64,000 nucleotides of DNA from Pegoplata infirma (lineage: Eukaryota > Arthropoda > Insecta > Diptera > Anthomyiidae), in contig OY992537.1 of NCBI GenBank assembly GCA_963921195.1, positions 64,840,400-64,904,399 of the forward strand. Direction: 5' to 3'. Made by a program: the position numbers and the translations under genes. The notes under the pieces are model-generated. The model saw nothing but the letters and a program-made list of their open reading frames with translations. It searched no databases and was not told the DNA's origin. This document shows, in pieces, positions 10,321 to 21,829 of this stretch (the stretch's first letter is position 1; every line of letters starts with the position of its first letter).

Positions 10321-10980
10321 TATAATTTTTAGAAATTTAATTTTTCTTCTGCATTTTTTCAACTTGAACCCTTATAACAAATAAAATTAGAGCCCGTGCT
10401 TGATCTGTACTTACAGAAAAAATCAAATAAAATTATTTTTTTAATTAAATATATTTTACAGTTATTTTTGACTACTTTTTGAATGAAACATACATTATGA
10501 ATAAAACGGCAAAATGTGCCTTTTTTGCTGCATTTTCATTATAAATTTCGGCACGAATGTTTTCCTTGAGCACGTCGATGATCTGAGGATTGTTTCGAAC
10601 ATTTTGCTTTTTAAATAACCCCCCAAAAAAAATATATCTGGAGGGATCAAATCTGCAAATGAATGTCAGTTATTGTCGCCCCTTTTTTGATATCGCACCT
10701 CTAAGAAATTTGACGAGCTCAACATCAAAATTTCGAGATGCTCGAAAAAGTTATGGAAATGCTTAAAAAAATGCAGATTTTCCGTGGCCAATAGAGATTT
10801 TAAATTGATGTTATATGTGTTTGATAAGTAGTCTAAAATCTCTCACATATGAAAATTGGTTAATTTTTTTTAAAATATAAAAAAATTATGTACGAGTCCA
10901 GTTATTTTTTCAAAATCCAGTTGAAAATTTTCCATTGTCCAGTTATTTGACTTCTAGTATCTGGCAACCCTAGCTGCATA

Positions 10981-11188
10981 CCGAATGCAGTAGTGTAAGG
11001 GAGAGATTTTGTTGGCATACTAACCTGCATACCGGTCGCAGTAAAGTATGGCAGTGACTTAAAAAAAATACTAAAAATATTTAAGAAAAGGCATGATTTC
11101 AATTCATATTCATTGCGCCGCTATAAGCGCTCGAAAGAAATGCTCTAAAGTGGGACATTGCGAACAAATATCATGCCATACGTAAGCA
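10981..11188. other. Short non-coding spacer
   Basis: No gene is seen. It includes two GCATACCG words with GCAGTA neighbours (about 10976 and 11030), apparently the decayed sequence that received the hAT insertion. Confidence 0.35.
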
Positions 11189-14100
11189 CACCCAAAAAAT
11201 TTCGTAGTTGATTACAACTTAAATATCAACTATTTTGTAGGTGAATTACCACTAACTAAAGTTTAGTTGATTTTCTTAAGTTGCTGATAACTACAAATAA
11301 ACCAAAATAAAAAATCAACTACATAAGTCGTTACTATTACCAATATTAAGTTGATTTCAACTTATATTTGACATATTTTAAAAAAATAGCTGAAAACAAC
11401 TATATGAACAGTTGAAAACAACCTAAAATAGCTAAATATAACGATCAAATAAATACTTTTATCTTTAACTACGTTTTTAGTTAATAGTAATTATTAAATA
11501 GCTGTATTTTGGTTGCTTGCTAATTAGAATAAGGAAAATATTATTTAATTTAAAATAAAAGACGACCTGGAAGTTTTAGGAGATTTTATTAAAGTTTATC
11601 AAAGTTCTTACTACACTAATGTAGCAGTATCTGAGAAGTTTTTTATAAAAAACTTAATGTGATCATTTTTCAGTAGAAAAAATGTATCAGAATCTCAGAA
11701 TTTTTCTATAGAAAAATGTTTCAGAATTTGAGGATTTTTCTATATAAAAAATGTCTCAGAATCTGAGAATTTTCATATAGAAAAAATCTCAGATTCTCAG
11801 AATCAATGTCTCAGAATCTGAGATTTTTTCTATAGAAAAAATGTCCCAGAATCTGAGATTTTTTCTATAGAAAAATGTCTCAGAATCTGAGATTTTTTCT
11901 ATAGAAAAAATGTCTCAGAATCTGAGATTTTTTCTAAGATCTGAGATTTTTTTCTATACAAAAAATGTCTTAGAATCCGAGATTTTTTCTATAGAAAAAA
12001 TGTCTGAGAATCTGAGAATTTTTCTATAGAAAAAATGTCTCAGAATCTGAGAATTTTTCTACAGAAAAAATGTCTCAGAATCTGAGAATTTTTCTATAGA
12101 AAAAATGTCTCATACTCTGAGAATTTTTCTATAGAAAAAATGTCTCATACTCTGAGAATTTTTCTATAGAAAAAATATTTCATACTCTGAGAATTTTTCT
12201 ATAGAAAAGATGTCTCAGAATCTGAGAATTTTTCTATAGAAAAAATGTCTCAGAATCTGAGAATTTTTATACAGAAAAAATGTCTCAGAATCTGAGAATT
12301 TTTCTATAAAAAAAATGTCTTAGAATCTGAGAATTTTTCTATAGAAAAAATTTCTCAGAATCAGAGAATTTTTCTATTGATAAAATGTCTCAGAATCTGA
12401 GAATTTTTCTATGGAAAAAATGTCTCAGAATTTTTCTATAGAAAAAATGTCACAGAATCTGAGAATTTTTCTATAGAAGAAATGCCTCAGAATCAGAGAA
12501 TTTTTTTATAGAAAAAATGTCTCAGAATCTGAGAATTTTCTGTAGAAAAAATTTCTCAGAATCTGAGAATTTTTCTATAGAAAAAATGTCTCAGAATCTG
12601 AGAACTTTTCTATAGAAAAAACGTCTCAGAATCAGAGAATTTTTCTATAGAAAAAATGTCTCATATCTGAGAATTTTGCTATAGAAAAAATATCTCATAC
12701 TCTGAGAAATTTCTATAGAAAAGATGTCTCAGAATCTGAGATTTTTTCTATAGAAAAATGTCTCAGAATCTGAGATTTTTTCTATAGAAAAAATGTCTCA
12801 AAATCTGAGATTTTTTCTAAGATCTGAGATTTTTTTCTATAGAAAAAATGTCTTAGAATCCGAGATTTTTTCTATAGAAAAAATGTCTGAGAATCTGAGA
12901 ATTTTTCTATAGAAAAAATGTCTCAGAATCTGAGAATTTTTCTACAGAAAAAATGTCTCAGAATCTGAGAATTTTTCTATAGAAAAAATGTCTCATACTC
13001 TGAGAATTTTTCTATAGAAAAAATATCTCATACTCTGAGAATTTTTCTATAGAACAGATGTCTCAGAATCTGAGAATTTTTCTATAGAAAAAATGTCTCA
13101 GAATCTGAGAATTTTTCTACAGAAAAAATGTCTCAGAATCTGAGAATTTTTCTATAAAAAAAAATGTCTTAGAATCTGAGAATTTTTCTATAGAAAAAAT
13201 TTCTCAGAATCAGAGAATTTTTCTATTGATAAAATGTCTCAGAATCTGAGAATTTTTCTACAGAAAAAATGTCTCAGAATCTGAGAATTTTTCTATAGAA
13301 AAAATGTCTTAGAATCTGAGATTTTTTCTATAGAAAAAATGTCTTAGAATCTGAGAATTTTTCTATAGAAAAAATTTCTCAGAATCAGAGAATTTTTCTA
13401 TTGATAAAATGTCTCAGAAGCTGATAATTTTTCTATGGAAAAAATGTCTCAGAATTTTTCTATAGAAAAAATGTCCTAGAATCTGAGAATTTTTCTATAG
13501 AAGAAATGTCTCAGAATCAGAGAATTTTTTTATAGAAAAAATGTCTCAGAATCTGAGAATTTTTCTGAAAAAAAAATGTCTCAGAATCCGAGAATTTTTC
13601 TGCAGAAAAAATGTCTCAGAGTCCAAGAATTTTTCTGTGCTATATAATTTTAAATCAGCAATTTTAAATCAGCAAAGTCAGGACAATGAACCAAATCGAT
13701 TGCTATTTTAAACTTCCTTAGTTTCAATTTTTTATTGCGTGATGAAAACAAAAGCTCTTTCATCTAAAAAAGAAAAACAGAATGGGTTAAAAAAATGGAA
13801 TAAAATAAAGACTAGTTGATTGATGTGTTCATAAATGTCTGTTTTAGATGGGATCCCTTTTAGGGAGTGGTGGTAGGGGGTATCCATGCATGGAAAAAAA
13901 TGTTGGGGGAAAATTAATGTGGGTCGCTTTTACATTTTACTACTCCAATAGTGACTCTAGGAAATCCCCTTCACCCTCTCCGCACTGAATACATAAACAC
14001 ATTATGCCCACACAACTTAATTCCACATTTCTTACCGAATTGCAAATCATCCAATAACATTTTAAAAACTCCTTGAGCACCATCTTCAATACTTATCCTC

Positions 14101-14427
14101 TCTACTAGTCACTTATTGAACTCCAACGTCAGCAACTATTCTTTCCGCACTCCGCCTGTTATTTCCAACCAATCTCTTCTTAACTTCCGAACAATTATTT
14201 GACAAAATTTCGATACAATACATGAAAACAAAATTTTTTTCTTCTAATTTGGTGTATTTTTTTTTTGACAATTTTAAATAATTATTTTTAATAGTTCAAA
14301 TCAACTACGAAAAATTTTGTTACTACCAACTTAAACAATAATTATTTACGATTACTATAGTTGATTTGAATTTTTTTTAATCAACTACAGATTTTCTTAA
14401 CTATGCTACTACAAAATTTTTTGGGTG
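11189..14427. mobile_element. TIR element enclosing satellite array B
   Basis: The ends CACCCAAAAAATTTCGTAG (from 11189) and CTACAAAATTTTTTGGGTG (to 14427) are inverted copies. Beside them, AGTTGATT and TCAACTA words recur in inverted arrangement (11210-11500; 14285-14410). The middle is array B. A fragment with GGGAGTGGTGGTAGGG (about 13860-13940) belongs to the CTCCCTA family of 62.65-63.1 kb. No transposase is visible. Confidence 0.65.
11640..13640. repeat. 35-bp satellite, array B
   Basis: About 57 units with consensus AGAAAAAATGTCTCAGAATC + TGAGAATTTTTCTAT. The whole unit is nearly palindromic, since TATAGAAAAA and TTTTTCTATA also pair. A higher-order repeat is visible: the variant TTTCTAAGATCTGAGA occurs near 11933 and 12816; AGAAAAGATG at 12203 matches AGAACAGATG at 13051; TCTATTGATAAAATG occurs at about 12373, 13222 and 13397. 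Offsets are about 850-880 bp, and 175 bp (five units) for the last pair. Confidence 0.9.
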
Positions 14428-15460
14428 CAGGTTTGTAAGCAGACAACAAAAATCACTCCCTTACAAACCTGCTTATAGGCAAGCAGTATTTTTTGGTGGG
14501 TTGCTTCAAATCGAAAATATGTATATTTCAAAATTTTCTGATTTTTGTTTTTAATTTTAGTTTTATTGAATTTTTTCTGTTATTCCTAATTGTTTTAACC
14601 TTTACTCACGGTTTAGTTATAAGGTTACATACGATTAGTAAACAAATCCGCCATGTCAACCGTTTGACAAGTTTCGGTGTTTTATTATGATTTTAATTAT
14701 CTTAAATTTTGCACACTTTTGCCACCCAAAATTTGTTAAATTTTTAAGAATTTAAAATTTAAAATTATATTTTTTATAAACATTCACAAATTATACAAAA
14801 TTTTAAACAAAATTAAAGAAAATTAAATTGAAATTTTTTTCAATTCCTTTTTGTTTCGACATTCTATTTTTTTAGTACACACCGATTTCTGTCGTTCTTC
14901 TCAATCCTTTATATATGTCATTCGTGCCTTTACTGATTTTTCTGAGTTTTTTGAAGTTTTAAAAATTTTTTGAATTTAACTTTTCATAATACATAATTAT
15001 TTTCCTAAATTTGTCTGATTTTTTAGTTTTCGCGATTTTTTATTTCTTGAAATTTTTATTTATTTTTGTTTCCTGATTATTTGAAGTCTTTCTGCATTTT
15101 ACTGAGATTTTGTGAATTTCATTTCTGATTTGTTAATATTTTCCAGCATTTTCCAAATTTGTCTCAATTTTATTGATTTTATTCTGATTTTTCTTTCATT
15201 TGATTTTGAACCTATTTGAAATTTGTTGCACAGTGTAATTTTACTTTTGCACTTTTTCTGTATCTGCTGAATAAATGTTGAGGGTAAAAGGGTAAAACAA
15301 ATTTACTTTGCCCGTCTTTTTTATCCTCCATCAGAACAAAACATTAAAAAAAATAATTCATATTTTCAAAAATAAAATTTAAAAGTTTAAAAATTTTTTT
15401 TGAAACAAATTAATTTTAATTTATGCCAAAATATGCATTTAAAAACTGTAAATATGAGCA
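14428..15460. other. AT-rich non-coding stretch
   Basis: No gene is seen. A short inverted pair (AGGTTTGTAAG near 14430 and CTTACAAACCTGC near 14459) abuts the TIR element. The rest is T-rich, low-complexity sequence. Confidence 0.4.
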
Positions 15461-15463
15461 AAA

Positions 15464-17641
15464 TATGCATTCCATGACAAATCGGACACTTTGAAATTTT
15501 TTGTTTTTAGATTTTCCCAATTTGTTTACAGCTTTTAGTACCCTTCGAAAACTCCTTCGGGGTAATTTTTCAGATTTTTTTGATGACCCGTTTAAAAGAT
15601 ATTGAATTTTTAAAAAATGGTAGTTTGTTCCTTTACTCAAACTTCTTTTACTCATAACTTCTTCAATAATGGTCCAAATTTAATTTTTTTTTTTTAAATT
15701 TTTGTTTTTTTATGTACATATAAAAACGCAGGAAACGACTAAAAACTAATATTTTTTCCAACATTTTTGCATAATGCACTAATCCATTAATGCAAAAAAG
15801 TTCACAAAAATATAATTTTTAAACCGTTTCCTGCTATGCGTTTTTATCGTCATTTGTAAAATTATACAAATGGTCTATTCGTCCTTATTCGCATGAACTG
15901 TTCAATTAACGAAAAAGAAAACAAGAATTACTATTTTCATTTTCTTAAAACCAAAAATTTTAATAACTTGGGTTTGTAACTTGGATAATAATTCACCTCG
16001 TGGTTAATAAAACCGTTTTTCACCAGCTGGTAAAAAATAATAACATAATTATTTTTCAACAAAAAAAAATTTTTTCATCAAATTTTTTTTTTCATTAATT
16101 TTTTTTCATCAATTTTTTTTCCATAATTTTTTTTTTTTCATCAATTTTTTTTATCAAACTGTTTTTTCATAATTTTTATTTTTTTTCATCAAACTTTTTT
16201 TTCATAATTTTTTTTTTATCATCAAAAATTTTTTTTTTTATCAATTTTTTTTATCAATTTTTTTTTCATAAATTTTTTTTTTCATCAAAAAAATTTTTTT
16301 TTTCATCAAAAAAATTTTGTTTTTCATCAAAATGTTTTTTTCATAAATTTTTTTGTTTTTTCATCAATTTTTTTGTTTTTTCATAAAATTTTTTTTTCAT
16401 CAATTTTTTTTTTCATAAATTTTTTTTTCACCAAATTTTTTTTTCATCAATTTTTTTTTTTTTAATTTTTTTTATCATATTTTGTTTTATCAAATTTTTT
16501 TATCAAATTTTTTATTATCAATTTTTTTTTCTCACCAACATTTTTTTTCATCAATTTTTTTTTACATCAAAAAATTTTTCTTTTCATCAAAAACTTTTTT
16601 TCATCAAAATTTTTTTTTACCAAAAATATCTCCATTCCCTAAGTAGACTTCCATTCAAAATAAAATTTTTATAAAATTTGCTCCAACTGTTGTTTGTATG
16701 GGAGCCTACTTAGGGAGTGGAGATAGGGCGTAGGTATATCTTAAAAAAAATGTTGTAGTGCAAAAATAAATGGGGGTCGGTCTCACTAATGACCCCTCTC
16801 GGACGCACCATTGGACCTGTAGAAGCTGATTAAATAAAACAAATTTACAAAAAATAAAAAAAAATGTATGGGGACCGCCTTAACAGTTAAAGATAGAGTG
16901 TAGGTGTGTTCAGAGAAAATGTTTGGGCTAAAAAAATATTGTGGGTCGGTCATACATTTTGTTGCTCTAAGGGCACTATTAGGGCAGTTAGAGCGGTTGG
17001 AGCAAATTTTAAAAAATTTCGTTTTGTGTGGGAGCCCCCTTAGAAATTGGAGATAGGGTATTAGTTTGTTTCAAAGAAACGCTAAGACGTAAAAATTAAT
17101 GGGGGTTGGTCTCGTAAATGACCCCTCTATGACGCACCATTGGAGCAGTAGAAATGATTTTAAGATTGGAAAATTACAATAAATTTTTTTCAAAAAATTT
17201 TAAAAAATAGTAATAATCATTATTCCACGATCCTCCTGGACAAAAAATTTGTAGAATCTATAGAAGTTTTACATAAAAAAATTTCAAAAAAATCGAAGAG
17301 TACAAACATTTTCAAAAATAAGATTTAAATTTTAAAACTTAAAAATCGCATACTAGAGCGCTTTTAAGAATTTTTTGGGATTTTTTTTTTTAAAGTACAC
17401 AAAAAAACAAAAATTTTGAAAAAAAAAATAAATTTGGACCATTATTGAAGAAGTTATGAGTAAAAGAAGTTTGAGTAAAGGAACAAACTACCAATTTTTA
17501 AAAATTCGATATCTTTTGAACGGGTCATCAAAAAAATCTGAAAATTTACCACGAAGGAGTTTTCGAAGGGTACTAAAAACTGTAAACAAATTAGGAAAAT
17601 CTAAAAAAAATTTTCAGAGTGTCCGATTTGATATGGGAATG
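15464..17641. mobile_element. Foldback element, GGCATTCC family, disrupted copy
   Basis: The left arm (15464-15720) starts GCATTCCATGACAAATCGGA. The right arm (about 16625-17641) ends in the complement, TCCGATTTGATATGGGAATG. Both match the intact copy at 47606-49552, including TTTTCGAAGGGTACTAAAAA and ACTCCCTAAGTAG. The left arm is truncated at ~15720 and followed by unrelated inserts (15720-16620). The 80-residue + ORF in the right arm has near-copies in every arm of this family, so it is repeat sequence and not a confirmed gene. Confidence 0.75.
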
Positions 17642-18250
17642 CCCCATATACATTATCAGCACAATATGCAAAGAGATGCAAAAATAAATCGATGGTAATT
17701 TGACGCAAATTTATTGATTCGAAAAATAATTTGATGAAAAAAAAAGTTTTGATAAAAAAATTATGAAAAAAAAGTTTTTGATGAAAAAAAAAAATTTGAC
17801 AAAAAAATAAATTTTGTGGTAAAAAAAAAAAAAATTATGAAAAAAATTATAAAAAAAGAGTTTTTGATGAAAAAAAAATTAATGAAAAAAAATTTTCATG
17901 GAAAAAAAAATTTTTTTTTTGTTGAAAAAAAAAATTTGATGAATTAAAAAAAAATTGATGAAATAAAATTGATGAAAAAACAAAAATTTGACGAAAATAA
18001 TTTTTTTTTGTTGAAAAATAATTATGTTACGTTTTATTCACCATCTGGTGAAAAACGTTTTTTTTCACCAGCAGGTGAGTTATTATCCATGTTACAAATC
18101 GAAGTTGCAAACCTTTTTAGTTTTAAGAAAATGAAAACAGTAATTCTCATTTTCTTTTTTGTTAGTCGTTAGCTTATATCGTCAAACTGAGGTGGCGTCC
18201 TGCATCATTTTTAAAATTAGACACCAGCCTAAAAAAATGATCATGTTAAA
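15890..18250. repeat. Inverted CACCAGCTGGTG modules with T-rich satellite
   Basis: A module containing ATTTTCTTAAAACCAAAAA, TTGGATAATAATTCACCTCG and CACCAGCTGG (about 15910-16055) leads into a (TTTTTTTCATCAA)n tract at 16060-16620. The inverse, (TTGATGAAAAAAA)n then TTCACCATCTGGTGAAAAA, runs at 17720-18250. The same module and tract recur at 30340-30860. Long FFIN-like or KKN-like ORFs here are artefacts of the tract. Confidence 0.7.
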
Positions 18251-19411
18251 ACTGTTCATGAACATGATGTAGCTTTTTCTTTTGGTGCAAAAAATTTGAT
18301 CTTTAAATAAAGTTTTATTTAAAATCATCAAATAAATTCATAAATTATTTAAATATGCTTTTTTAGTACTATATCAACAAAATGACCTTAACCCATAATT
18401 GTCAGTTAAAAAATAAATTTTATTGTTTTTTTTGTTAATTCCTTCACACATTTTATTTATGTTTCCCAGTAAATTACTTGGTTAAGTTCTTAAAATATTA
18501 ATAAAAATTAAGACAAAAAATGTGTTTTAAGACCAACCACCACCAAACAATGTGTTATTTTTCTATTCTTTGAAGCATTTATTTTTTCATGTTTTATATA
18601 ATTAATTGGGTCAGTTAGTGACGTTGTAATTATAACGAAAAAATTAAAAAAAAAAGTTAAATGTTCATTATAATTAGTAGAAAATTATAAAGGGATAAAA
18701 ATACTTTTTATTTCTCTCAAATTATTTTCATATTTTTGTTAAACACTCTTTCGGGTTTCCTTTTTTCTGTATCCTTTATGTCTCACATCCCAATCTTAGT
18801 AATTAATATCTAAAATCTGTTGAAAAGCTGGTGTATTTTGTAGAACAGAACGAAAAAAAAAAAATGTTTCTTTTGAAATGACCAAATGAACCCTTTCATG
18901 GTAAGACAAAAAATAAAAAAAAAACTTAATTTGGCTTTATACATATTTTGTTAACGTATCAGTATAAACTTGTCTGTGATTGTTTGGCTTTTGTCAACAA
19001 AAGTGAATGGACAAATTAAGTTGTTAATTTTTTGACATTTCATTGTTGTTAATGGATAACGAGGGTGGTCAAATAAATTTACAACCAGATATGAAAAACG
19101 AACTTTTAAATTTATTTAATTACTGAATATTACCGCCAATATATTTGTACACGATTTAACACAATTTTATAAGAAAAAATCAATATATTAATCTAATTTA
19201 ATTTTTTTCTGAATTTTTCTGATTTTTGTAATTTTTCCAATTTCTTCTTAATTTTCTTAATTTTTAATAATAAGACTGTGGGTATTAAAGATTTCCAATA
19301 ATAGATCTATTCGATTACTCAAATTTCTTACTATTTTTTCTACAAGTTGAAAGTTTTGTTTACTTTTTTATTGAAAATTTCCAGCTGTAGTAAAAATAGT
19401 ATCAAATAGTA
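18251..19411. other. AT-rich non-coding stretch
   Basis: No gene, RNA or clear repeat is recognised. A short palindrome with GTTCATGAAC lies near 18258. Confidence 0.4.
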
Positions 19412-20064
19412 CACAGAAAAAAATATGGAGGAAACAAATTTGAGTATTCACTTGTTTAAATTTAAAAACAAAAATTGAGTAATTTTTTAATTGACGCAAT
19501 TAAAAATTTACTCAAAAATTTTAAAAACAATTTAAGTAAATAATTTAATAAAAATTTAATATTTTTTTTTATTTTTTTAAACTCATAGTTTTTTGAATTC
19601 TCGTTTAGTTTATTGTTTTTTGTGTATGTATATGAAAGTTTGTAATCGTCATTATAAAATTTTCCTATGTTTTTGAGACATAAATATGTTTGGTAAAGTT
19701 TGAAAAAAACAAGTTTTTTGTTTTTTTTTTTTGTAAAAAAATTTAAAACTTTTTTAAACTTTAAGCGTCCAACCTAAATCAAACGGACGTAAAAATTTCA
19801 AATTTGACGTGTTTGTTTTTGTTTTTTTTAAGTCTTGCGCGACGCAATTTGATTCTGGTTCGACCCTAAAAAAAATAAATAGATAAATTTTGAAAATTGA
19901 CACAATTAAAAATTTACTCAAATTTTTTTTCGAACATTTAATAAATTTTTATTAAAAATTTACTCAATACTATTAAATCGTTTACTGGTGCAAAATTGAG
20001 TAATTTTTTACTCAATAGTATTAAAAATTTACTCAAATTTTTTTTTTATTTTTTTCTGTGTAGA
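19412..20064. mobile_element. MITE with ACACAGAAAAAAATA ends
   Basis: TACACAGAAAAAAATATGG (left) and TTATTTTTTTCTGTGTA (right, to 20064) are inverted ends. Inside, TTGAGTAATTTTTTA and AAAATTTACTCAA alternate as inverted words. A GTCGAACC-type MITE is nested at 19765-19871. Confidence 0.6.
19765..19871. mobile_element. GTCGAACC-family MITE, short copy
   Basis: It starts AGCGTCCAACCTAAATCAAA and ends TTGATTCTGGTTCGACCCTA, with CTTGCGCGACGCAA inside. The best copy is 28140-28303, and another is at 32049-32145. Confidence 0.6.
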
Positions 20065-20154
20065 TTGTAGTAAGGTAATCGAATGTAGCTAATTTTATGT
20101 AAAACTAAGCAATTTGTGTAAATTTATAGTGGGAAACTAGACCCATTTTTTAGA

Positions 20155-20380
20155 GTGTATTTCATAAGCATTTTAATTAAAGTGATTTCAGTTTTAATTT
20201 TAAAAAAATTTAATTTTTCTTGAAAAATTTCTTGGACATAGTAAAAAACCGATTTTTTTTGAAAATTTTATGATGGCGATATCTGAAAAAGCGTTCGATC
20301 GATTTCAGAAATTTTTATTTAACATTTGAAACTAATAAAAATTATGTATCGCAAGATAGTTTTTATATTATTTTTTTATT
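20155..20380. repeat. Fragment of the 3.9-kb foldback family
   Basis: ATGTATCGCAAGATA, GATATCTGAAAAAGCG and TTTCTTGGACATAG match the 4730-4880 part of the foldback at 3944-6019. Confidence 0.5.
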
Positions 20381-20434
20381 TAAAACAAAAAAAAGAAAAA
20401 AAATAGTGTAATTTTGTCTAGGATACTCGGTAGG

Positions 20435-20535
20435 TTTTTTATTTAAAAATGTCTCAGAATCTAAGATTTTTTTTAAGAAAAATGTCTCAGAATCTTAGAT
20501 TTTTTTTTATTTGAGAGATGTGTCAGAATTTAAGA
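20435..20535. repeat. 35-bp satellite, array C (three degenerate units)
   Basis: AAAAATGTCTCAGAATCT is repeated at about 20447 and 20478, with a decayed third unit after it (GTGTCAGAATTTAAGA). It is the smallest outpost of the satellite family. Confidence 0.6.
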
Positions 20536-20689
20536 TTTTTTAAAAGGAAAAGCTGAGGACTTTGCTGTAGAAAAAAAGTGCCAGCGAATTTTGTACTCTT
20601 GCCCCAAAACGTTAAATCATGATAATGTTTTGCTGAAGATTTGGGTGTACTTGCCAAAGCAAAGTTTTTTTTAGAAAAAATAATGTTAC

Positions 20690-21812
20690 ATATGGGCAAT
20701 TCCAAAAATTTTCGCCCCACTGTTCGGAAAAATGCCTTTGGGCGCCATAGAGAATTTGGCTCATAGATATCCACGTTTATATGAGATATGTTGCATTTTT
20801 GGATTTTCAAAATTTGCTGTAGTTTTCAAATTATCGCGGGTCAAAGTTCGACTTTTTTAGCAAAAGTCAGAAAAATACATGACGTTTAACGTGCTCTAAC
20901 TTTTTAACTAGTAATCCGATTATCACAAGTAATGGCTCATATGAAAGCTTAATTCTCCTTCTTTTAGGAAATTTTTTCAAAAGCATACGGTTTTTTTTCA
21001 GAAGTGTTGCAAAAATTCAAAAACATTTTTTTTTGCGAATATTTAAAAAAACACATCTTCGATTTTTTTTAAAAAAAGTTTGGTGATAAACAATTCTGTT
21101 TTGTACAACATAACCAAAATTCAGAGTGGGATCCCAATGGGATCAAAAAAAAAACTGGTTTTAGTACGAAGTTCTTAAATTTTACCTTAGAAAATTAAAA
21201 TTTTATATTTCTTCAATATAAAAATTTAAATTTTTAAAGAAAATTATACTATTAAAATTTTGAAAAACATTCAAAACATTAGAAATTTAAATTTTCAAAG
21301 GGAAAAATATGAGAACCTCGTACTTAAAACATAATAGTTTTTGATCCCATGGAGATCCCACTCTGAATTTTGAATATGTTATACAAAACATTATTATTTT
21401 TCACCAGAATTTTTTTAAAAAAAATCGAAGATGTGTTTTTTTAAATATTCGAAAAGAAAAAATGTTTTTGCATTTTGCATCATTTCTGTAAAAAAAAAAC
21501 TGTGTTATTTTAAAAATATTTTCTAAAAGAAGAACCCCAGCTTTCACATGAGCCTAATTTTGTGAAAATCGGGTCATTGGTTAAGAAGTTACAGCTCTTT
21601 AAACGTGGTGTATTTTTCTTACTTTTGCTTAAAAAGTCAATCTTTGACCCGCCATAATTCGTTAAATACACCAAATGTAAAAAAACGATATATGGTACAT
21701 ATATCATATTTATGAGGGCTATCTATGTGTCAAGGTTCAAATTAATCTGAGACACCATTTCCGAAAATGACTAAAATTTGAGCTAAATTTTCTGGAATGG
21801 CCCATATATTCA
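20690..21812. mobile_element. Foldback element, GGGCNATTCC family (1.1 kb)
   Basis: The ends GGGCAATTCC (about 20694) and GGAATGGCCC (about 21803) are inverted. The arms, about 20830-21170 and 21320-21665, carry complementary landmarks such as GCGGGTCAAAG / CTTTGACCCGCC, CACATCTTCGATTTT / AAAATCGAAGATGTG and AGAGTGGGATCCCA / GGGATCCCACTCT around a centre near 21245. An AT dinucleotide lies just outside each end. Confidence 0.75.
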
Positions 21813-21829
21813 TTTGCCATTTCATGCAA

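Larger units (their letters stand above)
9450..10431. mobile_element. Foldback element carrying two hammerhead motifs
   Basis: Two arms (about 9450-9912 and 9922-10375) are near-complementary over more than 400 bp and meet at a ~10-bp centre in GAAGAAAACTTGAAC. A ~70-bp block X (CTTGAACCCTTATAA to TCTGTACTTACAGAAAAAAT) occurs three times: inverted at 9830-9905, then directly at 9912-9988 and 10369-10435. The two direct copies therefore flank one arm, like a small LTR-like arrangement. ATTATTTTT borders both sides as a possible duplication. A single-arm fragment lies at 32175-32320. Confidence 0.8.
9353..10972. mobile_element. hAT-type element with perfect 8-bp target duplication
   Basis: The ends TAGGGTTGCCAG and CTGGCAACCCTA are exact inverted copies. 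They are flanked by identical GCTGCATA 8-mers at 9345-9352 and 10973-10980. Subterminal TCCAGTT words recur near both ends. A foldback of about 980 bp occupies 9450-10431, so the original element was only about 640 bp and non-autonomous. No transposase is visible. Confidence 0.9.

Noticed and set aside
11640..13640. Regularly spaced repeats that could look like a CRISPR array
   Set aside because: The units are contiguous 35-bp palindromes without unique spacers, in a spliced-gene eukaryotic context.
11640..13640. Satellite TTCTATAGAA as heat-shock element arrays near an Hsp40 gene
   Set aside because: The spacing between TTC and GAA is four bases, not two, so the heat-shock factor pattern is not met.
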